The notes under the pieces were generated by a model. That model ran no database searches, was not told the origin of the DNA, and worked only from the letters and a program-made list of their open reading frames with translations. Below, in pieces: positions 41,927 to 49,974 of a stretch of 64,000 bases of DNA. Positions within the stretch are counted from its first letter, which is position 1. Every line of letters begins with the position of its first letter. The translations under genes were made by a program, and so were the position numbers. This DNA comes from Anthropogastromicrobium sp050944455 (GTDB lineage: Bacteria > Bacillota > Clostridia > Lachnospirales > Lachnospiraceae), in contig JBMNRC010000009.1 of NCBI GenBank assembly GCA_050944455.1, positions 1 to 64,000 of the forward strand. The letters run 5' to 3'.

Positions 41927-42862
41927 GTGAAAAAATACATCCTGAAGCGTCTCATCACCGCCGTGATGACCCTGCTGGTAATCCTTCTTGTCCTTTTCAT
42001 CCTGATGCAGCTGATGCCGGGTTCCCCGTTCAACGACGAAAAGCTGAACGATTCCCAGCGGGCCGCACTGTACGCGAAATACGGCCTGGACAAGCCGGTT
42101 ATCGTGCAGTTCGTCAATTATGTCAAAAACATGCTCACCGGCGACTTCGGCGTCTCCTACAACATTTCCAAGAACACGCCGATCTCCCAGCTGATCAAAA
42201 CAAGGCTCCCGATCTCCATCGGCATCGGCGCCGCCGCCGTGGTGCTCGGCGCGGCCGTCGGCCTGATCCTCGGCCTGATCGCCGCCTTCAACCACGACAC
42301 GATCCTCGATACCATCTGCACCATCATATCGGTCATCGGAGTCTCTGTGCCGTCCTACGTGTTCGCGCTGCTGCTGAGCTATTCCTTCGGTTTCCGCCTC
42401 GGGTGGTTCCCGATGCTGTTCGACGCGAAACAGGCGGTCCAGTCGTCGGTGCTTCCCAGCATATCCCTGTCGATGTTCACCATGGCGACCATCGCCCGGT
42501 TCACCCGCTCCGAGATGCTGGAAGTGCTGGACAGCGAATACATGCTGCTGGCTGAATCCAAGGGAATGTCCGGCGCTCCGCTGATCTTCCATCACGCGCT
42601 GCGAAACGCCCTGATCCCGATCATTACGGTTCTCGCGCCGCTGGTCGTCGACCTGATGACCGGTTCCCTGGTCGTCGAGAAAATTTACGCGATCCCGGGC
42701 GTCGGCTCCCTTCTGGTCAACGCCATCCAGTCCAACGACTACAACGTGGTTATCTCGCTGGCATTCATCTACTCGGCGATGTACATCGGCATCATGCTCG
42801 TGGTTGATATCCTGTACGGAGTCATCGACCCGAGAATCAGACTGGCAAAGGAGGACGGCTGA
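41927..42862 (+). CDS. oppB: Oligopeptide transporter permease OppB
   Basis: 311 aa. N-terminal helix KRLITAVMTLLVILLVLFIL, LMPGSPF, and the inner loop LAESKGMSGAPLIFHHALRNAL typical of DppB/OppB. Start is GTG at 41927 with GGAAGGAG 5-6 nt upstream; an ATG two bases earlier is out of frame. oppC follows 1 nt after its stop. Confidence 0.94.
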   Translation: MKKYILKRLITAVMTLLVILLVLFILMQLMPGSPFNDEKLNDSQRAALYAKYGLDKPVIVQFVNYVKNMLTGDFGVSYNISKNTPISQLIKTRLPISIGIGAAAVVLGAAVGLILGLIAAFNHDTILDTICTIISVIGVSVPSYVFALLLSYSFGFRLGWFPMLFDAKQAVQSSVLPSISLSMFTMATIARFTRSEMLEVLDSEYMLLAESKGMSGAPLIFHHALRNALIPIITVLAPLVVDLMTGSLVVEKIYAIPGVGSLLVNAIQSNDYNVVISLAFIYSAMYIGIMLVVDILYGVIDPRIRLAKEDG

Positions 42863-42863
42863 T

Positions 42864-43943
42864 ATGGCAAAAAAGAATAACGCGGCCCCGGCCGCCGCTG
42901 CGGCGGTTTCCGCCCCGGCTCCCTACGTGCCCACCGCCGACGACTTCCGGCTCAAAAACACCGAATCCATCGACATCGATACCAACTATGCCGCCCAGTC
43001 CTTCTGGAAGGACGTCTTTATCCGCTTCCGGAAAAAGAAGAGCGCTGTCGCCGGCCTCATTTTCGTCATCATCCTGACGCTGATGGCGATTTTCGGCCCG
43101 TACATGAGCGGCTACACCTACTACGGGCAGGATCTGACCGCCGCCAACCTGGCGCCCAGGATTCCCGGGATCGAGCGTCTGGGCATCTTCGACGGATCCG
43201 AGACCATGCACACTTCCTCCGGCGATACGGTAGTCAACGGCTACGACAACGACGCTCACCGGGACGACTACTACTGGTTCGGGACCGACCGCTACGGGCG
43301 TGACATCTGGACCCGCACCTGGAGCGGAACCCGCGTGTCCCTGATCATCGCCGTCGTGGCGACCGTCATCGACATGGTCATCGGCCTTTCGTACGGCCTG
43401 ATCTCCGGATACTTCGGGGGCAAGGTCGATATCATCATGCAGCGGATCCTCGAGGTGGCCAACGGCATTCCCCGGCTGGTCATCGTCACCCTGCTGCTTC
43501 TGGTTCTCAAGCCCGGCATGCTCACCATCATCGTAGCGCTGATGCTGACGGAATGGGTCGGCATGAGCCGTATCGCCAGGGCGGAGATGCTAAAACTCAA
43601 GGAGCAGGAATTCGTCCAGGCTTCCCGCACGCTCGGCGCCGGATCCATGCACATCATCTTCAGCGAGATCCTCCCGAACATCATCGGGCCGGTCATCACG
43701 CAGGTGATGTTCTCCATCCCCACCGCGATCTTCACCGAGGCTTTCCTCTCCTTCGTCGGCCTGGGCATCCCGGTTCCGCAGTGCTCGCTGGGCTCCCTGA
43801 TCTCGGACGGCTACAACAGTTTCACCACGCACCCGTATCAGATCATCCCGCCGATTATCGTCATGGCGCTGCTGATGCTTTCCTTCAACCTGATCGCCGA
43901 CGGCCTGCGCGAGGCGCTTGACCCGAAGATGAAGGAGATGTGA
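42864..43943 (+). CDS. oppC: Oligopeptide transporter permease OppC
   Basis: 359 aa, longer than usual (about 300) because of an Ala/Pro-rich cytoplasmic N-terminus (about 45 residues) and a long extracellular loop (residues about 95-155) between helix 1 and helix 2. Motifs: FGTDRYGRDIWTRTWSGTRVSL and QASRTLGAGSMHIIF-SEILPN. ATG at 42864 with AAAGGAGG upstream. Confidence 0.94.
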   Translation: MAKKNNAAPAAAAAVSAPAPYVPTADDFRLKNTESIDIDTNYAAQSFWKDVFIRFRKKKSAVAGLIFVIILTLMAIFGPYMSGYTYYGQDLTAANLAPRIPGIERLGIFDGSETMHTSSGDTVVNGYDNDAHRDDYYWFGTDRYGRDIWTRTWSGTRVSLIIAVVATVIDMVIGLSYGLISGYFGGKVDIIMQRILEVANGIPRLVIVTLLLLVLKPGMLTIIVALMLTEWVGMSRIARAEMLKLKEQEFVQASRTLGAGSMHIIFSEILPNIIGPVITQVMFSIPTAIFTEAFLSFVGLGIPVPQCSLGSLISDGYNSFTTHPYQIIPPIIVMALLMLSFNLIADGLREALDPKMKEM

Positions 43944-43945
43944 TT

Positions 43946-45091
43946 ATGCCAGAAGAAAACAACAGCGTTCTCTCCGCGCAGAGCACCATCCAGGAGGTGC
44001 CGATCCACGGCGAGAAAATCCTGAACATCGAAAATCTCGATATCAGCTTCAAAACGACGGCCGGCCTTGTCCACGCCATCCGCGGCATCGATATCGATCT
44101 GTACAACAACGAAACCGTCGCGATCGTCGGCGAATCCGGCTCCGGCAAGTCCGTCACCATGAAAGCCGCGATGGGCATCCTGTCCAAAAACGCGATCGTG
44201 AACTCCGGCAAAATCGAGTTCACCTACCGCCACGACGACGGGACCAAGGAAACCGTCTCCATCCTGGAGAAGGACAAAAAATGGATCCGCACGCACATCA
44301 ACGGCAAGCGCATCGCGATGGTGTTCCAGGACCCGATGACCTCGCTCGACCCGACCATGAACATCGGCAAGCAGATCATGGAAGGCATGATCTGGCATTT
44401 CCACACGCCGAAGAAAGAGGCCTGGAACCGGGCGGTCGAGCTGCTGCGAGAGGTCGGCATTGAGGACCCCGAAAAGCGCATGAAGGAGTATCCGCACCAG
44501 CTTTCCGGCGGCATGCGGCAGAGAGTCGTCATCGCCATCGCCCTGAGCTGCAACCCCGACCTTCTGATCTGCGACGAGCCGACCACCGCCCTGGACGTCA
44601 CCATCCAGGCCCGGATCCTCGAGCTGATCCGCCGCATCCAGAAAGAGAGAAAGATCTCGGTTATCTATATCACGCACGACCTCGGCGTCGTCGCCAAGAT
44701 CGCCGATTTCGTCGACGTCATGTACGCCGGCAAGATCGTCGAGAAAGGGCGCGTCAACGAGATTTTCTACGATCCGAAGCACCCCTACACCTGGGGCCTG
44801 CTGTCGGCCATGCCCGACCTGGAGACCAGCGACGACCGGCTTTACGCCATCCCGGGATCCCCGCCCAACCTGCTGCATGAAAAGCCCGGCGACGCGTTCG
44901 CGGCCAGAAACAAGTACGCGCTGGTCATCGACGACAAGCTGGAGCCGCCGATGTTCAAGGTATCCAACACGCACTACGCCGCGACCTGGCTTCTGGATCC
45001 CAGAGCCCCGAAGGTGTCGATGCCGCCGGAACTGAAGGCGAAAATCGAGAGAATGAAGAAAGGAGCGCGCAAGTATGACGATACACTATGA
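43946..45091 (+). CDS. oppD: Oligopeptide transporter ATPase OppD
   Basis: 381 aa. Walker A GESGSGKSV, Q-loop VFQDPMTSLDPTM, signature LSGGMRQRVVIAIAL, Walker B LLICDEPTTALD, then the Opp-type C-terminal region (HPYTWGLLSAMPDL, IPGSPPNL). The usual C-x6-C-x7-C Fe-S cysteines of this tail are absent. ATG at 43946 is preferred, with AAGGAG 8 nt upstream; it follows the oppC stop by 2 nt. Confidence 0.93.
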   Translation: MPEENNSVLSAQSTIQEVPIHGEKILNIENLDISFKTTAGLVHAIRGIDIDLYNNETVAIVGESGSGKSVTMKAAMGILSKNAIVNSGKIEFTYRHDDGTKETVSILEKDKKWIRTHINGKRIAMVFQDPMTSLDPTMNIGKQIMEGMIWHFHTPKKEAWNRAVELLREVGIEDPEKRMKEYPHQLSGGMRQRVVIAIALSCNPDLLICDEPTTALDVTIQARILELIRRIQKERKISVIYITHDLGVVAKIADFVDVMYAGKIVEKGRVNEIFYDPKHPYTWGLLSAMPDLETSDDRLYAIPGSPPNLLHEKPGDAFAARNKYALVIDDKLEPPMFKVSNTHYAATWLLDPRAPKVSMPPELKAKIERMKKGARKYDDTL

Positions 45092-46034
45092 GGCCGAGCC
45101 GCTCCTTTGCGTCGATCACCTGAAGCAGTATTTCAAAGTGTCCAGCAAGTTCACGGTGAAAGCCGTGGACGACGTGAGTTTCAAGATCTGGCCGGGCGAA
45201 ACCTACGGGCTCGTGGGCGAATCCGGTTCCGGAAAGTCCACCATCGGCCGCGACGTCATCCGCCTGTATGACCCGACCGCGGGGAAGATCATTTTCGACG
45301 GCATGGATATCTCCGCCAGAATGTCCCGGACGACGGACAAGAAGCTCCGCACGGAGATGCAGATGATCTTCCAGGATCCGATGGCTTCGCTGAATCCCCG
45401 GAAGACGATCGGCGATATCATCGGCGAAGGCCTGGACATCCACCACACGTACAAAACGCGGGAGGAGCGCAACGACGCCATCCGAAACATCCTGAAAAAG
45501 GTCGGTCTTTCGCCGGAGCACGCGACCCGGTATCCGCACCAGTTTTCCGGAGGCCAGCGCCAGCGTGTCGGAATCGCCCGCGCGCTGATCATGAACCCCA
45601 AGCTGATCATTGCCGATGAGTGCATCTCCGCGCTGGACGTTTCCATCCAGGCCCAGGTCGTCAACCTGATGAAGGACATTCAGGACGAAACCGGGGCGGC
45701 CTACCTGTTCATCGCGCACGACCTGTCGATGGTCAAGTACATCTCCGACCGCATCGGCGTCCTGCATCTGGGCCATCTTCTGGAAACCGGAACCACGCAG
45801 GAAATCTTCGACCACCCGGTTCACCCGTATACCCGCTCCCTCCTGTCGGCGATCCCCTCCCCCAACCCGGTCGTGGAAAAGCGCAGAGTGCCTGAAGTGT
45901 ACAATTACAAGACTTCCGGCATCGACTACAACAAAGGAACGCAGCACCTCGTCGAGGGCACGCACTACGTGAGCTGCACCGACGATGAGTTCGCGGACTG
46001 GATGGCGAGGCCGAGACTCAAATACGACGAGTGA
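45075..46034 (+). CDS. oppF: Oligopeptide transporter ATPase OppF
   Basis: 319 aa. Walker A GESGSGKST, FQDPMASLNPRKTI, signature FSGGQRQRVGIARAL, Walker B LIIADECISALD (Cys in place of the Pro normally after Glu), H-loop FIAHDLSMV, HPVHPYTRSLLSAIPSP. Overlaps oppD by 17 bp with GAAAGGAG upstream. Completes the OppABCDF set. Confidence 0.93.
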   Translation: MTIHYEAEPLLCVDHLKQYFKVSSKFTVKAVDDVSFKIWPGETYGLVGESGSGKSTIGRDVIRLYDPTAGKIIFDGMDISARMSRTTDKKLRTEMQMIFQDPMASLNPRKTIGDIIGEGLDIHHTYKTREERNDAIRNILKKVGLSPEHATRYPHQFSGGQRQRVGIARALIMNPKLIIADECISALDVSIQAQVVNLMKDIQDETGAAYLFIAHDLSMVKYISDRIGVLHLGHLLETGTTQEIFDHPVHPYTRSLLSAIPSPNPVVEKRRVPEVYNYKTSGIDYNKGTQHLVEGTHYVSCTDDEFADWMARPRLKYDE

Positions 46035-46053
46035 CCGGCGGAATCCCAATCAT

Positions 46054-46202
46054 CACGGCCGTCATTAGCCTGATGACCAGCGACTGCCGGTCACGGCCAT
46101 CACCAGCCTGATGACCAGCGACTGCTGGTCTCGGCAGTCATCAGTCTGACCAGCAATTGCCGGTCACAGACATCATCAGCAGCGTAGCCAGTGACTGCCG
46201 GT
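46054..46202. repeat. 38-bp tandem repeat after opp, four copies
   Basis: Units start at 46054, 46092, 46130 (35 bp, shortened) and 46165. Consensus begins CACGGCCATCA and ends GACTGCCGGT; two weaker copies continue to about 46290. Non-coding, between oppF and its terminator. Confidence 0.85.
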
Positions 46203-46294
46203 CATGGCCATTGCAGAATAGAACCATCTGTCACAGACCATTGCCGGCTATCACAGACCATAATAGCCATCACAAACTATCACGGTCGTCACAA

Positions 46295-46332
46295 GCCCCC
46301 GCCGCGGAGTACCGATACTCCGCGGCGGGGGC
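46295..46332. terminator. Strong hairpin ending the opp operon
   Basis: Perfect 17-bp inverted repeat (46295-46311 and 46316-46332) with loop CCGA, followed by CTTCTGTT. Very GC-rich stem; T-run weak. The segment 46333-46624 shows nothing I can name. Confidence 0.75.
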
Positions 46333-46624
46333 CTTCTGTTACTGCCTTCTGAGTTTTTATTGCAGAACACTTAAAAATGACTCTGTATTTTGCATAACTA
46401 TTCCCGCACAGTCTGTCCGCAGGATTATTCTGCTGCTTTTTTCGCCCGCTGCGCACCAATGATTTGCACCGCTGCCTGACTTATATCACGCCGGCTGGCC
46501 GGCATGGCCGTGCAGCTGAGTTTTCCTGCAGACCGCGGGCAAATGTGTCAGAACAGATCAGAAGAGATGACAGCGGCGCCGCGGGCAGCAATAGCAGCCG
46601 CCGCCAAGCCGGGCAAAAACCCGC

Positions 46625-47737
46625 TCAGTTTCCGGATAAATCCGGATAATAGCATTTTCTCCCGCATCCGCGCGGAAAGACGGTTCTTTTCATCTCGCTG
46701 ATATAGCTTTCCCGGTCCGCTGAGTTCTCCAGGATGTCCAGCGCCGTCCTGAGCGCGCGGATATCCTCCACGGCTTCCGCACTTTCTTCTCCCCGGGAAA
46801 CCACTTTCAGGTGCGTGACTCCGGCTTCCCGTAGGGAATACAGCGCGCAGAGCCCGCATCCGGACGCGCCGGGTACCGCTTCAATCCCAGGCGCTGCGTT
46901 GCTCTGTGTCATGTTTCCGGTCTGATCTTCCGCATCGCACCGCGGCGGCTGCATTCTCTGCCCTTTCTGCATATCCCGCCCTTTCTGCCCATCCTGCCCT
47001 CTCTGCGCATCCAGTGGTTTCTGCCCTTTCTGCGCTATCCAGCATACAGGTTTCGCGTTCTTCCTGTTTGCATTTCCGGCAGGGACCAGTCTGCAGGGGA
47101 GTCTGCACGCCGGAGAAAAAGCATCGCAGTGCAGGCTCATGCACCAGGCACCGTCGTAATGGCACATCTCGTTCATCGCGAAAGCCTCAAAGGACATCGG
47201 ATGATCCGGCTCCCTCTCCCGCTCTGCCCGGATGACGGACGCCATCTCATCAATATCCGTCTTTCGGGGGAAGATGATCCGGGATACGCCATGTTCCCGC
47301 GCAAAAGATACGGCATAGCGGTTCACCGCGCCGGCTTCTCCCGACAGATGCAGATCAAGCCCTGTCAGTCCCGCGCCGCGGATTCTGCAAAGCAGAACCG
47401 GATCCGCAATGATAAAAGACGAAAAACCGAGATTCCTGCATCTTTCCATGATCTCAAGAATCATCGGATAACGCTCTGGAGAGTAGAACGGGCTGTTAAT
47501 GGTGAGCGTCACCGGGACGCCGCAGGCGCGCACCATATCCGCAAGGATCTCCAGTTCGGACTGCGTCCCCAGCTGAACATTCACGAAATTGACCTCACGC
47601 CGGTTGAGAGGCTCCCAGGCGCCGGCGGAGAGCAGCCATTCCGCCGGCACATACCCCGCAAACAGTTCGTCCGCGCCGGCACGGACATAATCCTCATAAT
47701 CGTCGATTCTCCCGAGTCCCGCCGTGATTTTCATCAT
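46625..47737 (-). CDS. U32-family protein, UbiU-like (candidate Fe-S protein)
   Basis: 370 aa from ATG 47737 (GAGGAAG 12 nt upstream; a TTG at 47758 is less likely). TIM-barrel start KITAGLGRIDDYEDYVRAGA; U32 signature region FEAFAMNEMCHYDGAWCMS (Cys near 190 and 197, C-x6-C) followed by CRLPC and a later GCGLC (about 290). This four-cysteine pattern is like the 4Fe-4S ligands of UbiU. Between the third and fourth cysteine sits a low-complexity insert (about residues 230-275) with repeated QKG units. U32 proteins include collagenase-like peptidases and O2-independent hydroxylases; the cysteines favour the latter. Exact role unknown. Confidence 0.75.
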   Translation of the reverse strand: MMKITAGLGRIDDYEDYVRAGADELFAGYVPAEWLLSAGAWEPLNRREVNFVNVQLGTQSELEILADMVRACGVPVTLTINSPFYSPERYPMILEIMERCRNLGFSSFIIADPVLLCRIRGAGLTGLDLHLSGEAGAVNRYAVSFAREHGVSRIIFPRKTDIDEMASVIRAEREREPDHPMSFEAFAMNEMCHYDGAWCMSLHCDAFSPACRLPCRLVPAGNANRKNAKPVCWIAQKGQKPLDAQRGQDGQKGRDMQKGQRMQPPRCDAEDQTGNMTQSNAAPGIEAVPGASGCGLCALYSLREAGVTHLKVVSRGEESAEAVEDIRALRTALDILENSADRESYISEMKRTVFPRGCGRKCYYPDLSGN

Positions 47738-47788
47738 CTTAATTGATTTCTTCCTCAATTCTCATTGATGCGCTGATTCTTATTTATA

Positions 47789-48213
47789 TTCTATATTTAT
47801 AGTGTATTATCAGCCTGCCATAATTTCTGTGACAATTATTTCTATATTTATCATTTACTATATTTATCGTTCATGTATCAGTCATCAGCAGAATCTGTCA
47901 TCCGTGATCATTGCCTATGGAAATGCGGCATCTAATATTTCTATATTCATCGTTTATCTGCTGTTCACCGGCAGGCCTGTCATTCCTGCTGACAGGCCGC
48001 ACCCAAACGGCCATTATTTCTATGTTCTATATTCATCGTTTATCTTTCATTCAACGGCGGCGTGGTCCTTGCTATCCCCGCTGACAGCCAGCGGTCAATG
48101 AGCCATTTTATATTCTATATTTATCGTTTATCTGTTATACGCCTGCGGTCCTGTAATCCCTGATTCTATCCCGGATCATTCAGCCGCCTGAATATTCTAT
48201 AATTTTCGTTTTA
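47789..48213. repeat. AT-rich 22-bp core repeated about every 81-88 bp
   Basis: Core TTCTATATT(T/C)ATCGTTTATC at 47789, 47840/47858, 47939, 48025, 48113 and 48195 (last copy diverged). Sequence between cores is GC-richer and also loosely similar (CCTGT-ATYCC-GACAG). It fills the whole gap between the two U32-family genes. Confidence 0.75.
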
Positions 48214-49974
48214 ATACTTCCCTTCCGTTTCCGGGGAGATCTCCGGAAAATCAAAGATCAGCCTGTCCGCGCCGGCGAGGGCTGCTAAGCGCAGATATCC
48301 GGCGTCCCACATGCCCGTGTCAAAGCCGCAGATCGAGTTCCCGATTCCTGCCATGCGGAAATCGTCTGGGTAAAGAAATGCGGAATGCTCACAGTATCCC
48401 GGACACGATGTCTTTCTTTTCTGCCTGCCCCGGTCCCCGGTTTCCACCGCGGCCGCCATCGGGCAGAAACGGCCCGTATTCTGCTGAAAATAGGGGCCGT
48501 ACAGCGTGGCATGCCGGAAAGATATTTTCGGAAGGTAACCGCAGGTTTCCACCGCCTCGCGTTCCTTCGGAAAAAGCTGCGCGAAAGCCGGGTCGTCACA
48601 GGATGTGGACGCCACCTGCCTGACCGACATCCTAGGAAGATCGAACAGCCTGGGATCCTTCCTCCGGCGGGCAAGAAGCACCCCTGCCGCCAGGCGGAAG
48701 CGCCGGTATCCCCGCTCCTGGACTATCTCCGCTTCCCCGAAATCATTGCATTCAATGTCCAGAACGGTATCATGTTCCTTGCACCAGGCGTCAAGCCATT
48801 CCAGCCGCCCGGTGATTTCCGCCGTTTCACCTTCTGCCATCGGCGGAAGAACAATCACCGGCAGAACCTTTTCCCGTGCCATCTTTGTAAGCAGCGCAGC
48901 GAGTGTGTCCGGATCCGGGAACAGCAGGGAGCAGAACGGGTTCCCGATCACCAGGACAGATATCCGGATACGGGCAGCCGGCGGAATCCGGCCTTCCATA
49001 CCCTTGCCATTCTCCCCGCAGAACGCGGAAGTCCCGTCTGGCATAGAGCCTTCACATTGCGCGGAGCTCTCCGGCCATACGGAATGCCGGGCAAAATAGG
49101 CTTCCGAAAAATCATTGAGACTTACTGACAGGTATTCATTCCAGAGCTTCGGTGAGAGCAGCACGATCCCGGCCCGCATGCCCTCCGGCAGGATGACAGA
49201 CGTTTTCTGATTGCGGTACCGGCTGACAGAATGACAGTCAGGATGATTGACGGTATTGCTGGTATTGTTGAAAGATCTTCCATCCTGCCTCGGCCGCTCT
49301 CTCCAGGCCCGTTCCTGTTCGGTCAGCGAGCCTGAGGTATGGCTCCGGTCGGGCCGGAAAGAAGACAGCAGTCTCTCCATCCCTTCCCCGTCGCCGCTGC
49401 AGAACAGGTCAACATAGTCCAGAATGACCTTCGTAAGCCGCATCGCCAGCCGGCGGTACTCCGCGTCCTGTGTCTCGAACTTCCACTCATTCCAGAAACG
49501 CTCACAACCGCAGAAATATATTTTCGCGGAAAAAGGCGGGCAGCCGGTCTGCCCGCCGCACTTCCCCGTTTCTGATTCTTCTGCCGCTGTTTCCGGCTTC
49601 TTCTCCGACGCCGGTCCGGCCGCTGCCAATTCGAGTTCATTCTCTGCGGCTGGTCCGCCTTCAGCCGGTTCCGGCTTTTTCTCGGGTTCCGGTCCGGCCG
49701 ACGCCAGTTCCAGTTCATTCTCTGCCGCCGGTCCGTCTTCATCCGGTTCCGGCTTTTTCTCCTGCGCCGGGCCGGCCACTGTCAGTTCCAGCTTCTCATA
49801 CTCCGACGCCGACGGGTCAAAAAACCACAGCTCCGCCTTTTCCGCGTCGGGGACCGCGGTTTTTTTCAGCCGGAAGGTAAAGAAATCCGGGGCAAACTCC
49901 AGCGCGCGGATCTCCGCCGGCTCCCCGCCGCCGCGCGGAAAAAGCCGCGCGAAAAACAGCGCCGCGGGGATCAT
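48211..49974 (-). CDS. U32-related protein, UbiV-like, with repeat-containing N-terminus
   Basis: 587 aa. The C-terminal 250 residues look like the second half of a U32/UbiV barrel: IECNDFGEAE (about 405) followed by RLAAGVLLARRRKDPRLF, and three cysteines in CPM...SCPGYC (about 504, 524, 528; C-x19-C-x3-C) that resemble UbiV Fe-S ligands. The N-terminal 330 residues are of unknown fold and include a 26-residue tandem repeat (three copies, EKKPEP and GPAAENELEL phrases, 78 bp in DNA). ATG overlaps the TGA of the upstream gene (ATGA), so translation is coupled to the deacetylase gene. Family call is by motif only. Confidence 0.55.
   Translation of the reverse strand: MIPAALFFARLFPRGGGEPAEIRALEFAPDFFTFRLKKTAVPDAEKAELWFFDPSASEYEKLELTVAGPAQEKKPEPDEDGPAAENELELASAGPEPEKKPEPAEGGPAAENELELAAAGPASEKKPETAAEESETGKCGGQTGCPPFSAKIYFCGCERFWNEWKFETQDAEYRRLAMRLTKVILDYVDLFCSGDGEGMERLLSSFRPDRSHTSGSLTEQERAWRERPRQDGRSFNNTSNTVNHPDCHSVSRYRNQKTSVILPEGMRAGIVLLSPKLWNEYLSVSLNDFSEAYFARHSVWPESSAQCEGSMPDGTSAFCGENGKGMEGRIPPAARIRISVLVIGNPFCSLLFPDPDTLAALLTKMAREKVLPVIVLPPMAEGETAEITGRLEWLDAWCKEHDTVLDIECNDFGEAEIVQERGYRRFRLAAGVLLARRRKDPRLFDLPRMSVRQVASTSCDDPAFAQLFPKEREAVETCGYLPKISFRHATLYGPYFQQNTGRFCPMAAAVETGDRGRQKRKTSCPGYCEHSAFLYPDDFRMAGIGNSICGFDTGMWDAGYLRLAALAGADRLIFDFPEISPETEGKY

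Noticed and set aside
47789..48213. CRISPR-like periodic repeats
   Set aside because: Cores of about 22 bp are AT-rich and imperfect, spacing is 51-99 bp, spacers resemble each other and no cas gene is nearby.
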